From contig NZ_FNCJ01000002.1 of NCBI RefSeq assembly GCF_900100735.1, positions 310,001 to 374,000 of the forward strand: a DNA stretch of 64,000 nt. Direction: 5' to 3'. A model generated the notes under the pieces. It was not told the origin of the DNA and searched no databases. It worked only from the letters and a program-made list of their open reading frames with translations. The DNA is from Paraburkholderia phenazinium. GTDB lineage: Bacteria; Pseudomonadota; Gammaproteobacteria; Burkholderiales; Burkholderiaceae. Below, piece after piece: positions 1 through 8,552 of the stretch (the first letter of the stretch is position 1; each line of letters opens with the position of its first letter). Made by a program: the position numbers and the translations under genes.

Positions 1-167
1 TGCCATTTCAGAATGCCCGATTTCCAGAACGACACCGCCAGCGCAGGCCGCAGCACGAGCTGAGCAAGCCGCGGTTGCGCGAGCGTCTGGATCAGTCGCT
101 TCGCCGTGCCGATCGCAGATACGAGTACGGCCGGAAAGGACAGTTTCATGTTCTGTGGGTCCGACAT
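1..167 (-). CDS. DoxX family membrane protein (5' part, runs off the window)
   Basis: Only the first 55 codons are inside the window. They begin MSDPQNMKLSFPAV and match, nearly residue for residue, the N-terminus of the complete DoxX protein encoded at 12701-13204 (shared stretches SAIGTA, RLIQ, LAQP, FWKSGILKW). DoxX proteins are four-helix inner-membrane proteins of the DoxD/TQO family, thought to act in thiol or quinone redox chemistry, and they commonly close bufferin operons. The start is five bases downstream of the bufC stop, so it is probably the last gene of the bufA'-bufB-bufC-doxX operon. Function is inferred from family and context only. Confidence 0.85.
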   Translation of the reverse strand, partial: MSDPQNMKLSFPAVLVSAIGTAKRLIQTLAQPRLAQLVLRPALAVSFWKSGILKW

Positions 168-172
168 CCTGG

Positions 173-952
173 TCAATCTCCGTGTTGAATGCCGTTAAAT
201 ACGCCGGCTGAAAGCATCCCTGCCAGGTTGGCCTGGATGTCGAAGGAGGGCGCCTCCTGAAACGCCGCCGCGACCGCTTCGCCCAGTGATGCGCCTTCGA
301 GAAGATGGGTCAGGAAGGCCGCACCGCCAGCCGGCAGGCGCGATACCAAAACCTCATGTTCGGGTCGTGTCACGAGTGCGTCCTCCGCTTCGCTTGAGCG
401 GAGCGGCGTAACGGGACCATCGTTCCGGTTCATCGCAAAGATGGCCACGGCGGGATAGCGTGATCGCACCACTCGCGCGGCGGGGTGTGGCGTGAAGCGG
501 ACTTCGGCGAGAGACGCCGGTTCGATCCCGGCTAACGCCTCGGCAGCAAGCACAGGCAGGTCGGCTGCGTGATAGGCATCCAGCCACGCCCGCTCGATGC
601 GCGCGGTATCCGCAAGCCAGGGCATCTCGCGTGCATATTCGTAGGATTCGATGAACGCAGGAAAGTCCCGTCCGTACTCGAACAGCAGCGGCGAAGTGGG
701 AGGCGTCGCGCGGAGATGGAAACGGGCCATCGCCCTGAAGAAGTCGGCGCCGGTGATGCGCTGGATAGCAGGATAGACCGCTGCCAGCGCATCGATGAGG
801 CTGACCGTGACATTGTTGCGATAAACGTTGTAGCGCTTGACCACACGCTTGCCAGGCGCGGCGATGACGTCTTCAGGCGCGGTGATCGATGGGTCCGTCA
901 AACCCAGTGCAAACGCGGTGGCGTGGCCGCCCGAAGGATTTTCAGGCCGCAT
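173..952 (-). CDS. bufC: BufC-like DUF2063 protein (bufferin maturation partner)
   Basis: The 259-residue product has the DUF2063/HvfC-type N-terminal domain. The signature RYNVYRNNVTVSLIDAL lies near residues 40-56 and is followed by YPAIQRITGADFFRAMARF. In the bufferin system BufC works with the DUF692 enzyme BufB, probably delivering the precursor peptide. The start overlaps the end of bufB by 11 bases, which suggests translational coupling, and doxX follows after 5 bases. The C-terminal 30 codons recur as a scar at 13210-13305, showing that a second copy once existed there. The protein appears complete. Confidence 0.85.
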   Translation of the reverse strand: MRPENPSGGHATAFALGLTDPSITAPEDVIAAPGKRVVKRYNVYRNNVTVSLIDALAAVYPAIQRITGADFFRAMARFHLRATPPTSPLLFEYGRDFPAFIESYEYAREMPWLADTARIERAWLDAYHAADLPVLAAEALAGIEPASLAEVRFTPHPAARVVRSRYPAVAIFAMNRNDGPVTPLRSSEAEDALVTRPEHEVLVSRLPAGGAAFLTHLLEGASLGEAVAAAFQEAPSFDIQANLAGMLSAGVFNGIQHGD

Positions 953-1865
953 GGCTGGCCTCCTCAGCTACTGATACGCCTTCTTCAGCCATGATGTGCC
1001 GCGCGGATAGCGCCTGAGCCCGCAACGCAGGCCATGCGGGAAGGTTGCTATCCCATTCGATCAGCGTGGGCCTTGGGCCGATTCGCGCAAGGAGATCCCG
1101 ATAGAGACGCCAGACGGGATCGGAAATGGCGCAGTCGTGGCTATCGATGAGCAGCAGTTCGTTTTCGTCGTCGCGCTGCTCGCTATGTCCGGCCAGGTGT
1201 ATTTCGCCCACCTGTTCAAGCGGTAATCCGTCAAGATACGCCTCGGCGGAAAAGCCGTGATTGGTCGCGGAAACGAACACGTTATTGAGGTCCAGCAACA
1301 GGCCGCAACCGGTGTGTTGAACGACTGCGCGGATGAATTCGGTTTCGCTCAATGTCGAGGACGCGAACGCGACATAGGTCGACGGGTTCTCAAGAAGGAG
1401 GGGACGTTTGATCGCGTCCTGGACCTGGCCGATGTGTTCGCACACGTGCTCGAGCGTTGCTTTCGTGTACGGCAACGGCAGGAGATCGTTGAAGAATGTG
1501 CCGCCGTGTGACGACCACGCGAGGTGCTCAGACACCAGCATGGGCTCGTAGCGCGTCACCAGGTCGCGAAAGCGCGCGAGATGCGTGAGGTCAAGTGCTC
1601 CAGGTCCGCCGATCGACATGCATACGCCGTGAACGGAGAGCGGATAGGCCTCGCGGATCGCAGCAAGTGCTCGGTGGGGTGGACCACCGGCGCCCATATA
1701 GTTCTCGGCGTGAACTTCGAAGAAGCCATCCTTCAGGCCGTCCGCGCAAATCGCGCTCAGGTGTTCATGCTTGAAACTGGTTCCGACAAGCCCTTGAGCG
1801 CGACGTGTCACGCCACTCGAACAGCCAGGCTCGCAAACCGCCGTTGTCCTTGAGGTATCGTTCAT
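942..1865 (-). CDS. bufB: BufB-like DUF692 multinuclear iron enzyme
   Basis: This is a 307-residue DUF692 (MbnB/TglH/ChrH superfamily) TIM-barrel protein. Family metal ligands are visible: the His of SVHGVCMS, the Glu of LVSEHLAW, the Asp/Asn of LLLDLNNVFVSATNH, the His of EIHLAGH, the Asp/His of LIDSHD and the Glu of TLIEWDSNLP. BufB enzymes are iron-dependent oxidases that convert cysteines of the bufferin peptide to thiooxazole-type groups. The ATG has a GGGAG site 5-9 bases upstream. It lies 32 bases after the stop of a gutted bufA (1898-1966), so its natural substrate must be encoded elsewhere; the intact bufA at 13407-13718 is the obvious candidate. Confidence 0.88.
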   Translation of the reverse strand: MNDTSRTTAVCEPGCSSGVTRRAQGLVGTSFKHEHLSAICADGLKDGFFEVHAENYMGAGGPPHRALAAIREAYPLSVHGVCMSIGGPGALDLTHLARFRDLVTRYEPMLVSEHLAWSSHGGTFFNDLLPLPYTKATLEHVCEHIGQVQDAIKRPLLLENPSTYVAFASSTLSETEFIRAVVQHTGCGLLLDLNNVFVSATNHGFSAEAYLDGLPLEQVGEIHLAGHSEQRDDENELLLIDSHDCAISDPVWRLYRDLLARIGPRPTLIEWDSNLPAWPALRAQALSARHIMAEEGVSVAEEASHAA

Positions 1866-1897
1866 GGCCGCTCCCGTTCATCAAGCCGTTGGCCGGT

Positions 1898-1966
1898 TCA
1901 GGACTTTAGCGGCGTGAGCGAGCCATGGCCACCGCCCGGCACTTCGATCGTGGCTTTTGTGGACAT
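1898..1966 (-). pseudogene. bufA: bufA remnant with an in-frame internal deletion
   Basis: A 22-codon frame starts MSTK and ends with the 16 residues [14 protein letters not shown]-type tail of the intact bufA at 13407-13718 (here TIEVPGGG). Compared with the 103-residue paralogue, exactly 81 codons are missing, including the signal peptide and all four cysteines. The ribosome site, ATG, stop and downstream spacing to bufB are unchanged. It cannot make a functional bufferin. A short shared CACG at the two break points could have guided the deletion. It may still serve to start translation ahead of bufB. Confidence 0.85.
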
Positions 1967-2015
1967 CGAATTTCTCCAGAGGTTAGAAGGTATCCGTGAT
2001 GGATACGTCATCTAA

Positions 2016-2041
2016 TTCGTGGGTCACAGACGTCTGGTTAC
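2016..2041 (-). promoter_or_regulatory. SigF-type ECF promoter of buf locus 1
   Basis: Read on the minus strand, GTAACC and CGAA are separated by exactly 16 bases, the arrangement known for Caulobacter SigF promoters. The predicted start of transcription lies about 40 bases before the bufA-remnant ATG. The surrounding 100 bases are nearly identical to the promoter of locus 2 (13773-13798), marking the two loci as duplicates. Confidence 0.8.
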
Positions 2042-2124
2042 AGGGGAGTTTGCTTTTTTTGCCTGTGGTGGTCGACATCAGCCATTTGACCAGGGGAGTG
2101 CACTGCACATTGTCAGGGCGTTGC

Positions 2125-2766
2125 TCACCAGCGAAGGAATGTGGGACCGAGCACCGCCCCGAGCGCGGCTGGGAGCAACATGCCCGCCATATACCAGATG
2201 CTCCAGAACGCCGGACTCATCTCAGGGCAATGCAAGCAGTACGCGACTGTGGCGATCGAACTCGCGAGCAGTCCGGAGGCAGCACCGGCAAGCCGGAGAC
2301 TCGTGGGCGCCAAACCTTTGACGGCCCGGAATATGGCGATGAAGCCTGGAACGGCGAGCAGAAGAATATTGAACGGACATGACCGCCACGAGTGCCCGAG
2401 TATCGCAGGCAGCCGGTCTTCTGGTGCCGCGGTGACGACAATCATAATTGCAGCGATCCAGACGACTAGCACCGGTGTCGTCATGACGGGCCATCCGGCT
2501 CCAATCTTGGCGCCGGGGCGCGCCAGCCGAACGGTCGCAATCAGGGCACCGAATGCGAGGCATAGTGGTAACGCGAGCTTTTCCCAGAAGATCGGCGTTT
2601 TGACGACGGCACCCAGATCGGGGCGAACGCCAAACACAGTAGCCATCAACGCCGTTGCGCCAATAGCGGCGATAGGCAGTGAGATGCCGAACCGACGGGC
2701 TGCAGTGCCTCTTCTTACAGGTGTTATGCCGGTCGAAAGCAACCCGACAAGATCATCTGTTCTCAT
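2125..2766 (-). CDS. nrsF: NrsF-family (DUF1109) membrane anti-sigma factor, copy 1
   Basis: The 213-residue protein has six hydrophobic helices and the DUF1109/NrsF layout: a short N-terminal [13 protein letters not shown] segment that would contact the sigma factor, then membrane helices. Cysteines sit in SWRSCPFNI and in CLHCPEM. In Caulobacter, NrsF holds SigF and releases it when metals such as chromate or cadmium act on conserved cysteines. Its ATG overlaps the sigma gene stop by four bases (ATGA type). It shares most of its sequence with the second NrsF at 10814-11455. The next gene downstream is the SigF-type promoter of the bufferin operon. Confidence 0.85.
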   Translation of the reverse strand: MRTDDLVGLLSTGITPVRRGTAARRFGISLPIAAIGATALMATVFGVRPDLGAVVKTPIFWEKLALPLCLAFGALIATVRLARPGAKIGAGWPVMTTPVLVVWIAAIMIVVTAAPEDRLPAILGHSWRSCPFNILLLAVPGFIAIFRAVKGLAPTSLRLAGAASGLLASSIATVAYCLHCPEMSPAFWSIWYMAGMLLPAALGAVLGPTFLRW

Positions 2767-3308
2767 GCAATTCTCCGGACGTGTGCGGCCAGAGCCTTGA
2801 GTCCCCTATGGATACTGACCTTGACGGCCGACTCCGATAGCCCTGTCAACTTGGCGGCCTCGGCAACCGAAAGTCCCTCCAACTTGACGTGCAGGATCGA
2901 GAGTCTCTGTTTGTCCGGCAGATGACCAAGTAGTTTCCCGATATCACGACGGGCATCTGCGGGCTCGTCGTCGGATTCGGCGAAAATGTCGTCGTGCTCG
3001 TCAAGCGGTTCGTGCAGCGACTCGCGGCGCGCACGCGTCCTGAAGAAATCCATCAGCTTATAACGCGCGATCGCGTGGACCCACGCGGTGAGAGGTTCAT
3101 TCGGGCGGTATGTATGACGTGCATTATGTACGGCAAGCAGGATTTCCTGAACGAGATCCTCGACGTCGTCGTGGAGTTGTGGAATCCGCTTGCGAAGATA
3201 GCCCCGCAGGTGGCGCGTCAGTTCGGACAGGAACGAGCGATATTCGGATGCGTTGCCCGCGAGGCCCGCGACAAACAATGTTTTCAGACGCTGCTCTGCG
3301 GAATACAC
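2763..3308 (-). CDS. sigF: ECF sigma factor, SigF-like, copy 1
   Basis: The protein has sigma-70 region 2 ([21 protein letters not shown], then [15 protein letters not shown]) and region 4 ([44 protein letters not shown]). I place the start at the GTG with GGGAG seven bases upstream, giving 181 residues; a longer frame from a TTG at 3359 is possible. It overlaps nrsF by four bases and lies upstream of the bufferin operon in the same direction. No GTAACC-N16-CGAA motif was found in front of it, unlike copy 2, so this copy may not be self-activated. Confidence 0.85.
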   Translation of the reverse strand: MYSAEQRLKTLFVAGLAGNASEYRSFLSELTRHLRGYLRKRIPQLHDDVEDLVQEILLAVHNARHTYRPNEPLTAWVHAIARYKLMDFFRTRARRESLHEPLDEHDDIFAESDDEPADARRDIGKLLGHLPDKQRLSILHVKLEGLSVAEAAKLTGLSESAVKVSIHRGLKALAAHVRRIA

Positions 3309-3324
3309 GGTACTGACTCCCGGG

Positions 3325-3435
3325 TCAAAGAGCAGAGTGGTCCCGAACCGCTGCGTCAAGCACGGCTTTCATGCCGGCAAGCATCAGGGCAACCTTTGCA
3401 GGGTTGGGCGTAGGGTGAGAATAGAAGTCGATCAT
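3325..3435 (-). pseudogene. Glutathione S-transferase N-terminal fragment
   Basis: A 36-codon frame begins MIDFYSHPTPNPAKVALMLA, which resembles the start of the YghU/GstB-like glutathione S-transferases (MIDxYxxPTPNxxKVxxMLEE). After about 20 residues the similarity stops and the frame ends in TGA, 16 bases before the sigma-factor start. The rest of the protein is absent. It is most likely the stump of a deleted gene, now possibly used as a leader for the sigma operon. A real small protein cannot be ruled out. Confidence 0.45.
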
Positions 3436-3610
3436 CATGTACTGTGCGTTGCGTTCAGACCGCCTGATGCGTGCACCATGGCTTTCGTAGGACCCCCGGG
3501 GAGGTTTGCTATCGCCTCAGGTCATTTTAGATCAATTGATTTAGAATATCGTAACGAGTGTGACGTTGCAATGCCGACCGGCAAAACGTGACGCGATGGC
3601 AGGAGTTGAC

Positions 3611-4204
3611 ATGGCTCGACCACGGGAATTTGATGAAAATGCGGTCCTTGATGCAGCCGCCCACCAGTTTTGGATCTATGGCTATACAGCTACTTCGGTC
3701 CGGGATCTCGCGCAGGGTATGGGAATTACTGGGGCAAGCCTGTTCAACGCGTTCGGGGACAAACGGTCGCTGTTTGAACGAGCACTAGCACATTACATTG
3801 AAAGAAGCTTTGGTGACCGGGTATCGAGATTTGAGCGAAGCCTGCCTCCGTTGGATGCCATCAAGGCATTCTTCCGGGAGATTGTCGAGCGGTCGGTCTG
3901 CGACAGGGACCGTAAGGGATGCCTGCTGGTGAATTCGGCGCTTGAGGTTGCACCACACGACGCCGATTTTCAGGCGACGATCGCAAACGTACTGGTGGAG
4001 GTCGAAGCGTTTTTCCGGCGCTGTGTGAATGCGGGCCAGCAGACTGGCGAGATTTCCAGTGCGCAGCCTGCTGATGATCTTGCCCGGTTACTGCTGGGGG
4101 TGCATCTCGGCATACGGGTGCTTGCCCGGACAAGACCGGAGCGTACGCTGCTGGAGGGGGTTGTCCGACCGGCGCTGGCGCTTCTGGAGCCCAACATCAA
4201 CTGA
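3611..4204 (+). CDS. TetR/AcrR family transcriptional regulator
   Basis: The 197-residue regulator has an N-terminal helix-turn-helix (FDENAVLDAAAHQFWIYGYTATSVRDLAQGMGI), followed by GASLFNAFGDKRSLFERALAHY, and a TetR ligand-binding C-terminal half with the CLLVNSALEVAPHD segment typical of the NemR/YxaF-like branch. The ATG was chosen over the longer frame because AGGAGTTGAC immediately precedes it. The gene points away from the sigma operon and toward a convergent YkgJ gene. The glutathione S-transferase stump just upstream could be the remains of its old divergent target, since such pairs are common. Confidence 0.85.
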   Translation: MARPREFDENAVLDAAAHQFWIYGYTATSVRDLAQGMGITGASLFNAFGDKRSLFERALAHYIERSFGDRVSRFERSLPPLDAIKAFFREIVERSVCDRDRKGCLLVNSALEVAPHDADFQATIANVLVEVEAFFRRCVNAGQQTGEISSAQPADDLARLLLGVHLGIRVLARTRPERTLLEGVVRPALALLEPNIN

Positions 4205-4327
4205 GCGGTCGGCACGGGCGGACATGGCGTTTCCACCGCTTGCGGCGAAGTCGCTCGAATTTGTGGCGCATGGCATCGCACATACAAGGACTCGCTTGTT
4301 GCCCTTCGGAATCCAACGGGACGGACG

Positions 4328-5101
4328 CTAGTTCGCTTCGAAAAGCGGGATGTACCCCTCGGTCGGCAATAGAGCCGTGTGCATTTCCGAATGAGCGCCC
4401 ACCGAATTGAGGGTGTCTACGGTAGTGCGTCGATTTGACAGGATGCGCCACGGCACCGCTTGCGTAGCAGGCGAGGCAGGATCCAGCGCTCTGTATAACT
4501 CATCAAGCATTGCACGAGGAGGGAGCGTGTACGTCACAAACCCCTCATTGGCCAAAGATGCGGTACGAAAACCAGCATTTCCACACAGACGCTCCTTCAC
4601 AGGAACATCATCGACGGCTGCCTCACGCGAGTTCTGGATCAGATCCGCCGTGATGGAATCCATGATTCGACCGCCTTTGATGAATGAGGGCCTGTCGACG
4701 GCCCACGCCTCAGGCGGGCAAGCCTTGTGTGTTGGCATAAGTTCGATGAAAGGATTGACTTCAGCCGGATAGATTCTGCACACGTTGGGCCTTGCCTCGT
4801 ATCCGCCACATCGCATATCGGGTTGCAGATGCGGGCAGGCGCCGTCGAAGGCGGCAACGACTGTCACCATCACACGGATCGCAAGTTCACCGCTTTCGGC
4901 GGCAAACGACCGGATTCGCCTGTGTTGCACCTGGCCATCGTCCGTTGATGGTTCGACAGGCCACGGTATCGCTTCGCAAAACACCTGGACATCTCCGCCA
5001 CGTTCTAACCAGCGTATGGCTTCGTTGACGCTCAGGGGCAGGCGAAGATTGTGACAACAATCGCCGCACATCGTGCATGCAAAGTTTAAATCCGTGGTCA
5101 T
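4328..5101 (-). CDS. YkgJ family cysteine-cluster (Zn/Fe chelating) protein
   Basis: The 257-residue protein opens with CTMCGDCCHNLRLPL, the CxxCxxCC cluster of the YkgJ/FliB-like family. More cysteines follow (ACPHLQPDMRCGGYEARPNVCRIYPAEVNPF), the usual second part of the cluster. The family binds zinc or iron; its cellular role is mostly unknown. The ATG at 5101 gives a protein starting MTTDLNFACTMC; an in-frame ATG at 5140 would add 13 residues. The gene is convergent with the TetR gene. A truncated signal-peptide frame lies head-on at 5139. Confidence 0.75.
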   Translation of the reverse strand: MTTDLNFACTMCGDCCHNLRLPLSVNEAIRWLERGGDVQVFCEAIPWPVEPSTDDGQVQHRRIRSFAAESGELAIRVMVTVVAAFDGACPHLQPDMRCGGYEARPNVCRIYPAEVNPFIELMPTHKACPPEAWAVDRPSFIKGGRIMDSITADLIQNSREAAVDDVPVKERLCGNAGFRTASLANEGFVTYTLPPRAMLDELYRALDPASPATQAVPWRILSNRRTTVDTLNSVGAHSEMHTALLPTEGYIPLFEAN

Positions 5102-5138
5102 GTCGATCTCGGGGTTCAGAAAGCGAAAGGGTTTAATC

Positions 5139-5213
5139 ATGAACCGTATGCGATTCGTCAAACACATCGTGGTCGCAGCGTTGCTGGTAGCGTCAGCCAC
5201 TGCATTCGCATGA
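5139..5213 (+). pseudogene. Signal-peptide-only reading frame, gene body missing
   Basis: An ATG with AAAGGG seven bases upstream opens a 24-codon frame: MNRMRFVKHIVV, then AALLVASATAFA, then TGA. This is a textbook signal peptide with basic start, hydrophobic core and AFA cleavage site, and the stop falls exactly where the mature protein should begin. The following bases belong to the end of the HD-GYP gene on the other strand. The likely explanation is a small secreted protein gene whose body was lost. Confidence 0.5.
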
Positions 5214-5231
5214 TTCGCCAGGCAAGCGGTG

Positions 5232-6122
5232 TCATGACAAGGTGTGTAGCTGACCCGTAACGCGCGCAATGAGCGGCAGGTCCGGTGAGGGAGCCAGGTC
5301 GGCGGCACTCGCCTTGTTTCCAGTCGGCGGCATGGCGGAGAACATACCTTTGAATCGGTAGCCTGCTGTGCAGGCGGGACAAAATACTTCGGTATCCTCG
5401 GGTGTATCCGATCTGACGACCACAGTTGGACCGCATGTCTGGCAATGCTGGAGTGGTATTCCTTCATCGCTATGGCCTGCGATGTGGTACAGGTTGACGC
5501 TCCCACGCAGTTCCAGAAACATTTCTCCATATTCGCTATTGAACTGCGTGCCGAGATTGTCGCGTACGACAGCAAAGGCATCGTCAATCGGCATCGCCTT
5601 ACGGTACGGGCGTGTGCTGGTCATGGCGTCAAAGGCGTCGCAGATGCCGATGATTGCAGCCATGGGGGTGATCTCATTGCCAGTGATGCCTAACGGATAA
5701 CCTTTGCCGTCGGGTCGCTCATGATGGGCGTAAACCGCGTCCGCAATGCGTTCGCCGAAAGGGTGCTTCGCAAGCAGTCGTTTGCCGACTTCAGGGTGCG
5801 TTTTGATGACGGCATACTCCGCATCGGTCAAACGCTCCGTTTTGAGCAAGACCGAATCGGGGACAGCAATTTTGCCAAGATCATGCAGGAATCCACCCAC
5901 CGAGACGTTCGCCGCATCGCGATCCGAAAGACCGATCTGTCGTGCCAGCAGACTCGCGTAACGGGAGACTCGCCACAAATGGCCGCCGGTGTATGGGTCG
6001 CGGGCCTCTACCACCCACGCGAGGGCGAGCAGACTATCAAGAAGCGGTCGATCCACACTATGTGCGGGTTCCGCCTGTCCGAAGAGACGTGAAGCGAGGC
6101 TGAGCATCGTTTTTGGAGTCAT
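5232..6122 (-). CDS. HD-GYP domain phosphodiesterase-like protein with a C-terminal zinc ribbon
   Basis: The HD-GYP domain covers roughly residues 30-200. It contains HDLGKIAVPD and HHERPDGKGYP, the complete metal-site and GYP motifs, so it is probably able to hydrolyse cyclic-di-GMP. A C-terminal segment holds HCQTCG and CPACTAGYRF, a likely zinc ribbon. There is no receiver domain. The start is uncertain: an ATG at 6122 gives MTPKTMLSLASRLFG, another at 6107 is equally possible, and neither has a clear ribosome site. It lies downstream of the DsbD-like gene with a 208-base gap. Confidence 0.8.
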   Translation of the reverse strand: MTPKTMLSLASRLFGQAEPAHSVDRPLLDSLLALAWVVEARDPYTGGHLWRVSRYASLLARQIGLSDRDAANVSVGGFLHDLGKIAVPDSVLLKTERLTDAEYAVIKTHPEVGKRLLAKHPFGERIADAVYAHHERPDGKGYPLGITGNEITPMAAIIGICDAFDAMTSTRPYRKAMPIDDAFAVVRDNLGTQFNSEYGEMFLELRGSVNLYHIAGHSDEGIPLQHCQTCGPTVVVRSDTPEDTEVFCPACTAGYRFKGMFSAMPPTGNKASAADLAPSPDLPLIARVTGQLHTLS

Positions 6123-6330
6123 GGTCGCAATGGAAGCATTTCTCAGGGACATTTCGGGCAAACGGGAAGCCGCTACAAACGACGGATTGTCCAATTTTTT
6201 TATGCGGTCGACGTGTTGTGCCGGTTCGACCTCGCCCCTTAAATTCGTCCAAAAAGTGCTTCGGGTTACACGAAAGAGGGTATTTATTTGCGACGGCGAC
6301 GCGGTTTCCAACCGAGGTACTGACTTGCGC

Positions 6331-8475
6331 TTATCTGAAGGAATGTGCGTCGTCCGAAGAAATTGTGCCATGCCAACCGGCGGATGAATTGCTCTTCGCC
6401 GTTTGCGGGGGCGTGGCATTGTCGAGCGCACGGAAGAGTGTCGAAGTTTGCAAGACCTCCGGCAGCAATTGCCCTTGTGGCATGCGAGGCCCATATACGA
6501 CGTCGAGCGGAATGCCGAAACGACCGAAACCCTGAATGTAGGCGAGCACCCCGGGGTTATACCGGCTCCAGTCGGCTCGCATGCGCACGATATTGTCCTG
6601 TCTGAGCCGGGTGCGCACGGCAGCCGTGTCCAGAACAGACAGCTCATTGACCTTGCAGGTGAGACACCAGCTTGCCGTTACGTCGACGAGCACAGTCTTG
6701 CCGCTGGCGACCAGCGTGCTGATTGCATTCGGATCGAACGCTTGCCATTCGGACGGTGGAGCGCTTCGGTCTCCTGCGCCGGAAGGGGTAAGCGAGGCAA
6801 TTGCAATGGCGCAACACGCAAGGAGCGCAGTCGTTGCGCCTGACCATCGGTTGGTCCGCAGGCTTGCCAATCTGGTAACGACGGCCCGCACCGCGAGCAT
6901 GGCAATAAGCACGATACTGACGAGTGACGCGACGGCCATACCCGCGATATTCCACAACGACGCGATCAGCCAGACCGAAGTCGTCAGCAGCAGCAGGCCC
7001 ATGATTTTGCGCAACTGGATCATCCACTGGCCGGGGCGCGGAAGCCGCGTCGCGAGCGACGGCGCGAGTGCCAATGTCAGGAACGGGAGTGCCATTCCTA
7101 CCCCAAGTGCGAGAAGCACCGCCGTAATCTCGACCGGGCTACGTGCCAACGCAAAGCCGACCACAGTGCCGACGAGCGGAGCCGAGCAGGGTGTCGCAAG
7201 AAGCGTAGAAAGCATGCCGCCGACGAACGCCTCGACAAGCGGCCCCCGATTGGTTGCACCGCTCGCACCTCCGGAAAGGATTGGCGGAAGACCGATCGGG
7301 AGCCAGTCAAAGAAGCTTGCCGCAAACAATGTCGTGACGACGGCCATGCCTGCGAGGAACCACGGTTGCTGGAACTGTATGCCCCATCCAAGCGACGCAC
7401 CCGCGAGTTTGAGGATTGACAGCACGGCTGCAAGCAATCCAAAAGACGTGACAATTCCCAGGGCCGTCGCGAGCGCCACCCGCCTTGCCGTTTTGCGTTC
7501 GGTGCCTGCGGCTTTTGCTACCGAGAAAACCTTGATTGAAAGAACGGGCAACACGCATGGCATGAAGTTCAGAATCAGGCCGCCAAGCAGCGCCAAGGCC
7601 AGAATGACGACGATGCCGTGATCGTCGTCTCCCGTGGAGATGACTGGTGCGGCCATGAACTCGGCCGCTCTGGATCCGTCCACCACGGTCAGGCGCAGCG
7701 GGTCTTTCGCTGCACCGGCAGGCGGCAGTTCGACTTCCAGTGCAGCCCGGTGCCCGTGGTTTGAAAGGTGTACCTGCGGCGCTGCGGGCAGACCGGCCTC
7801 GGCTCCTTCGACGAACAGGTCGGGCGACCGAAACGGGGTGCCCTCGCTACGTAGATCGACCTTCAGGCGCCGGCCGGCGGAGGTTTGCTCCAGTGTGCTA
7901 TGCACCACGCCGATTCCGGCCTCTGTGGGCGTTTGCGGCACCCTTTGCGCCGCTGCGGCGATATCTGCGGCTTCGCTTGATGGTCCGTCCATGCCCGGCG
8001 GCAATGTGAGCGCCACCTCCGCATGTTCAGGCACGCAGACATTCGCGCAACTCGCATAGTCGAGAGTCAGCGCAATGCGGGTCGCCTCGTGCGGATGGTC
8101 TAACTTGAGGCTCACCGGCAGAATCAAATCGCCCGTATAGACACTGTTTTGCAGACCCGAGATAACGAGGCGGGACGGCGCTGGCCAGGACACGGATGCC
8201 GATGCGACATTCCGGGACCGAGACCAGTCGAAAATCGGCGCGATGCCGGCATCGCCGGGTGTGCGCCAGTAACCATGCCACCCGTTCGGATACCGGAACT
8301 CGACGCCTATCTGCAGCGTGCTGCCTGGTACGCCGTTGGTTGCTGTGATGATGCGCACACTGGCCCGTTGATCGCCAGACCAGTTGGACGACGCCGCACG
8401 AGCTGCGAACGATGGAGCAAGAACAAGCGTTGCGACAAGGACAAGGAAGGCGCCAACGCGAGTGAATCGGGGCAT
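6331..8475 (-). CDS. DsbD/ScsB-like thiol:disulfide interchange membrane protein
   Basis: The 714-residue protein begins with a signal peptide ending near AARA. It then has an N-terminal periplasmic domain containing YASCANVCVPEHAEV, an eight-helix DsbD core with FMPCVLPVLSIK and TPCSAPLVGTVVG (the paired membrane cysteines), and a C-terminal thioredoxin domain with SWCLTC. It passes electrons from cytoplasmic thioredoxin to periplasmic partners. The N-terminal domain is of the ScsB type seen in copper-tolerance clusters rather than classical DsbD. The start is supported by GAGGAGC. It follows the DUF1223 gene by 77 bases in the same direction. Confidence 0.88.
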   Translation of the reverse strand: MPRFTRVGAFLVLVATLVLAPSFAARAASSNWSGDQRASVRIITATNGVPGSTLQIGVEFRYPNGWHGYWRTPGDAGIAPIFDWSRSRNVASASVSWPAPSRLVISGLQNSVYTGDLILPVSLKLDHPHEATRIALTLDYASCANVCVPEHAEVALTLPPGMDGPSSEAADIAAAAQRVPQTPTEAGIGVVHSTLEQTSAGRRLKVDLRSEGTPFRSPDLFVEGAEAGLPAAPQVHLSNHGHRAALEVELPPAGAAKDPLRLTVVDGSRAAEFMAAPVISTGDDDHGIVVILALALLGGLILNFMPCVLPVLSIKVFSVAKAAGTERKTARRVALATALGIVTSFGLLAAVLSILKLAGASLGWGIQFQQPWFLAGMAVVTTLFAASFFDWLPIGLPPILSGGASGATNRGPLVEAFVGGMLSTLLATPCSAPLVGTVVGFALARSPVEITAVLLALGVGMALPFLTLALAPSLATRLPRPGQWMIQLRKIMGLLLLTTSVWLIASLWNIAGMAVASLVSIVLIAMLAVRAVVTRLASLRTNRWSGATTALLACCAIAIASLTPSGAGDRSAPPSEWQAFDPNAISTLVASGKTVLVDVTASWCLTCKVNELSVLDTAAVRTRLRQDNIVRMRADWSRYNPGVLAYIQGFGRFGIPLDVVYGPRMPQGQLLPEVLQTSTLFRALDNATPPQTAKSNSSAGWHGTISSDDAHSFR

Positions 8476-8552
8476 CGCTTGCTCCTCATCGAAAAGATTG
8501 TAAGAACATCGGGCTTTCACAAGGCGTCCCCCCGAGACGGAGGAAGAGCACG

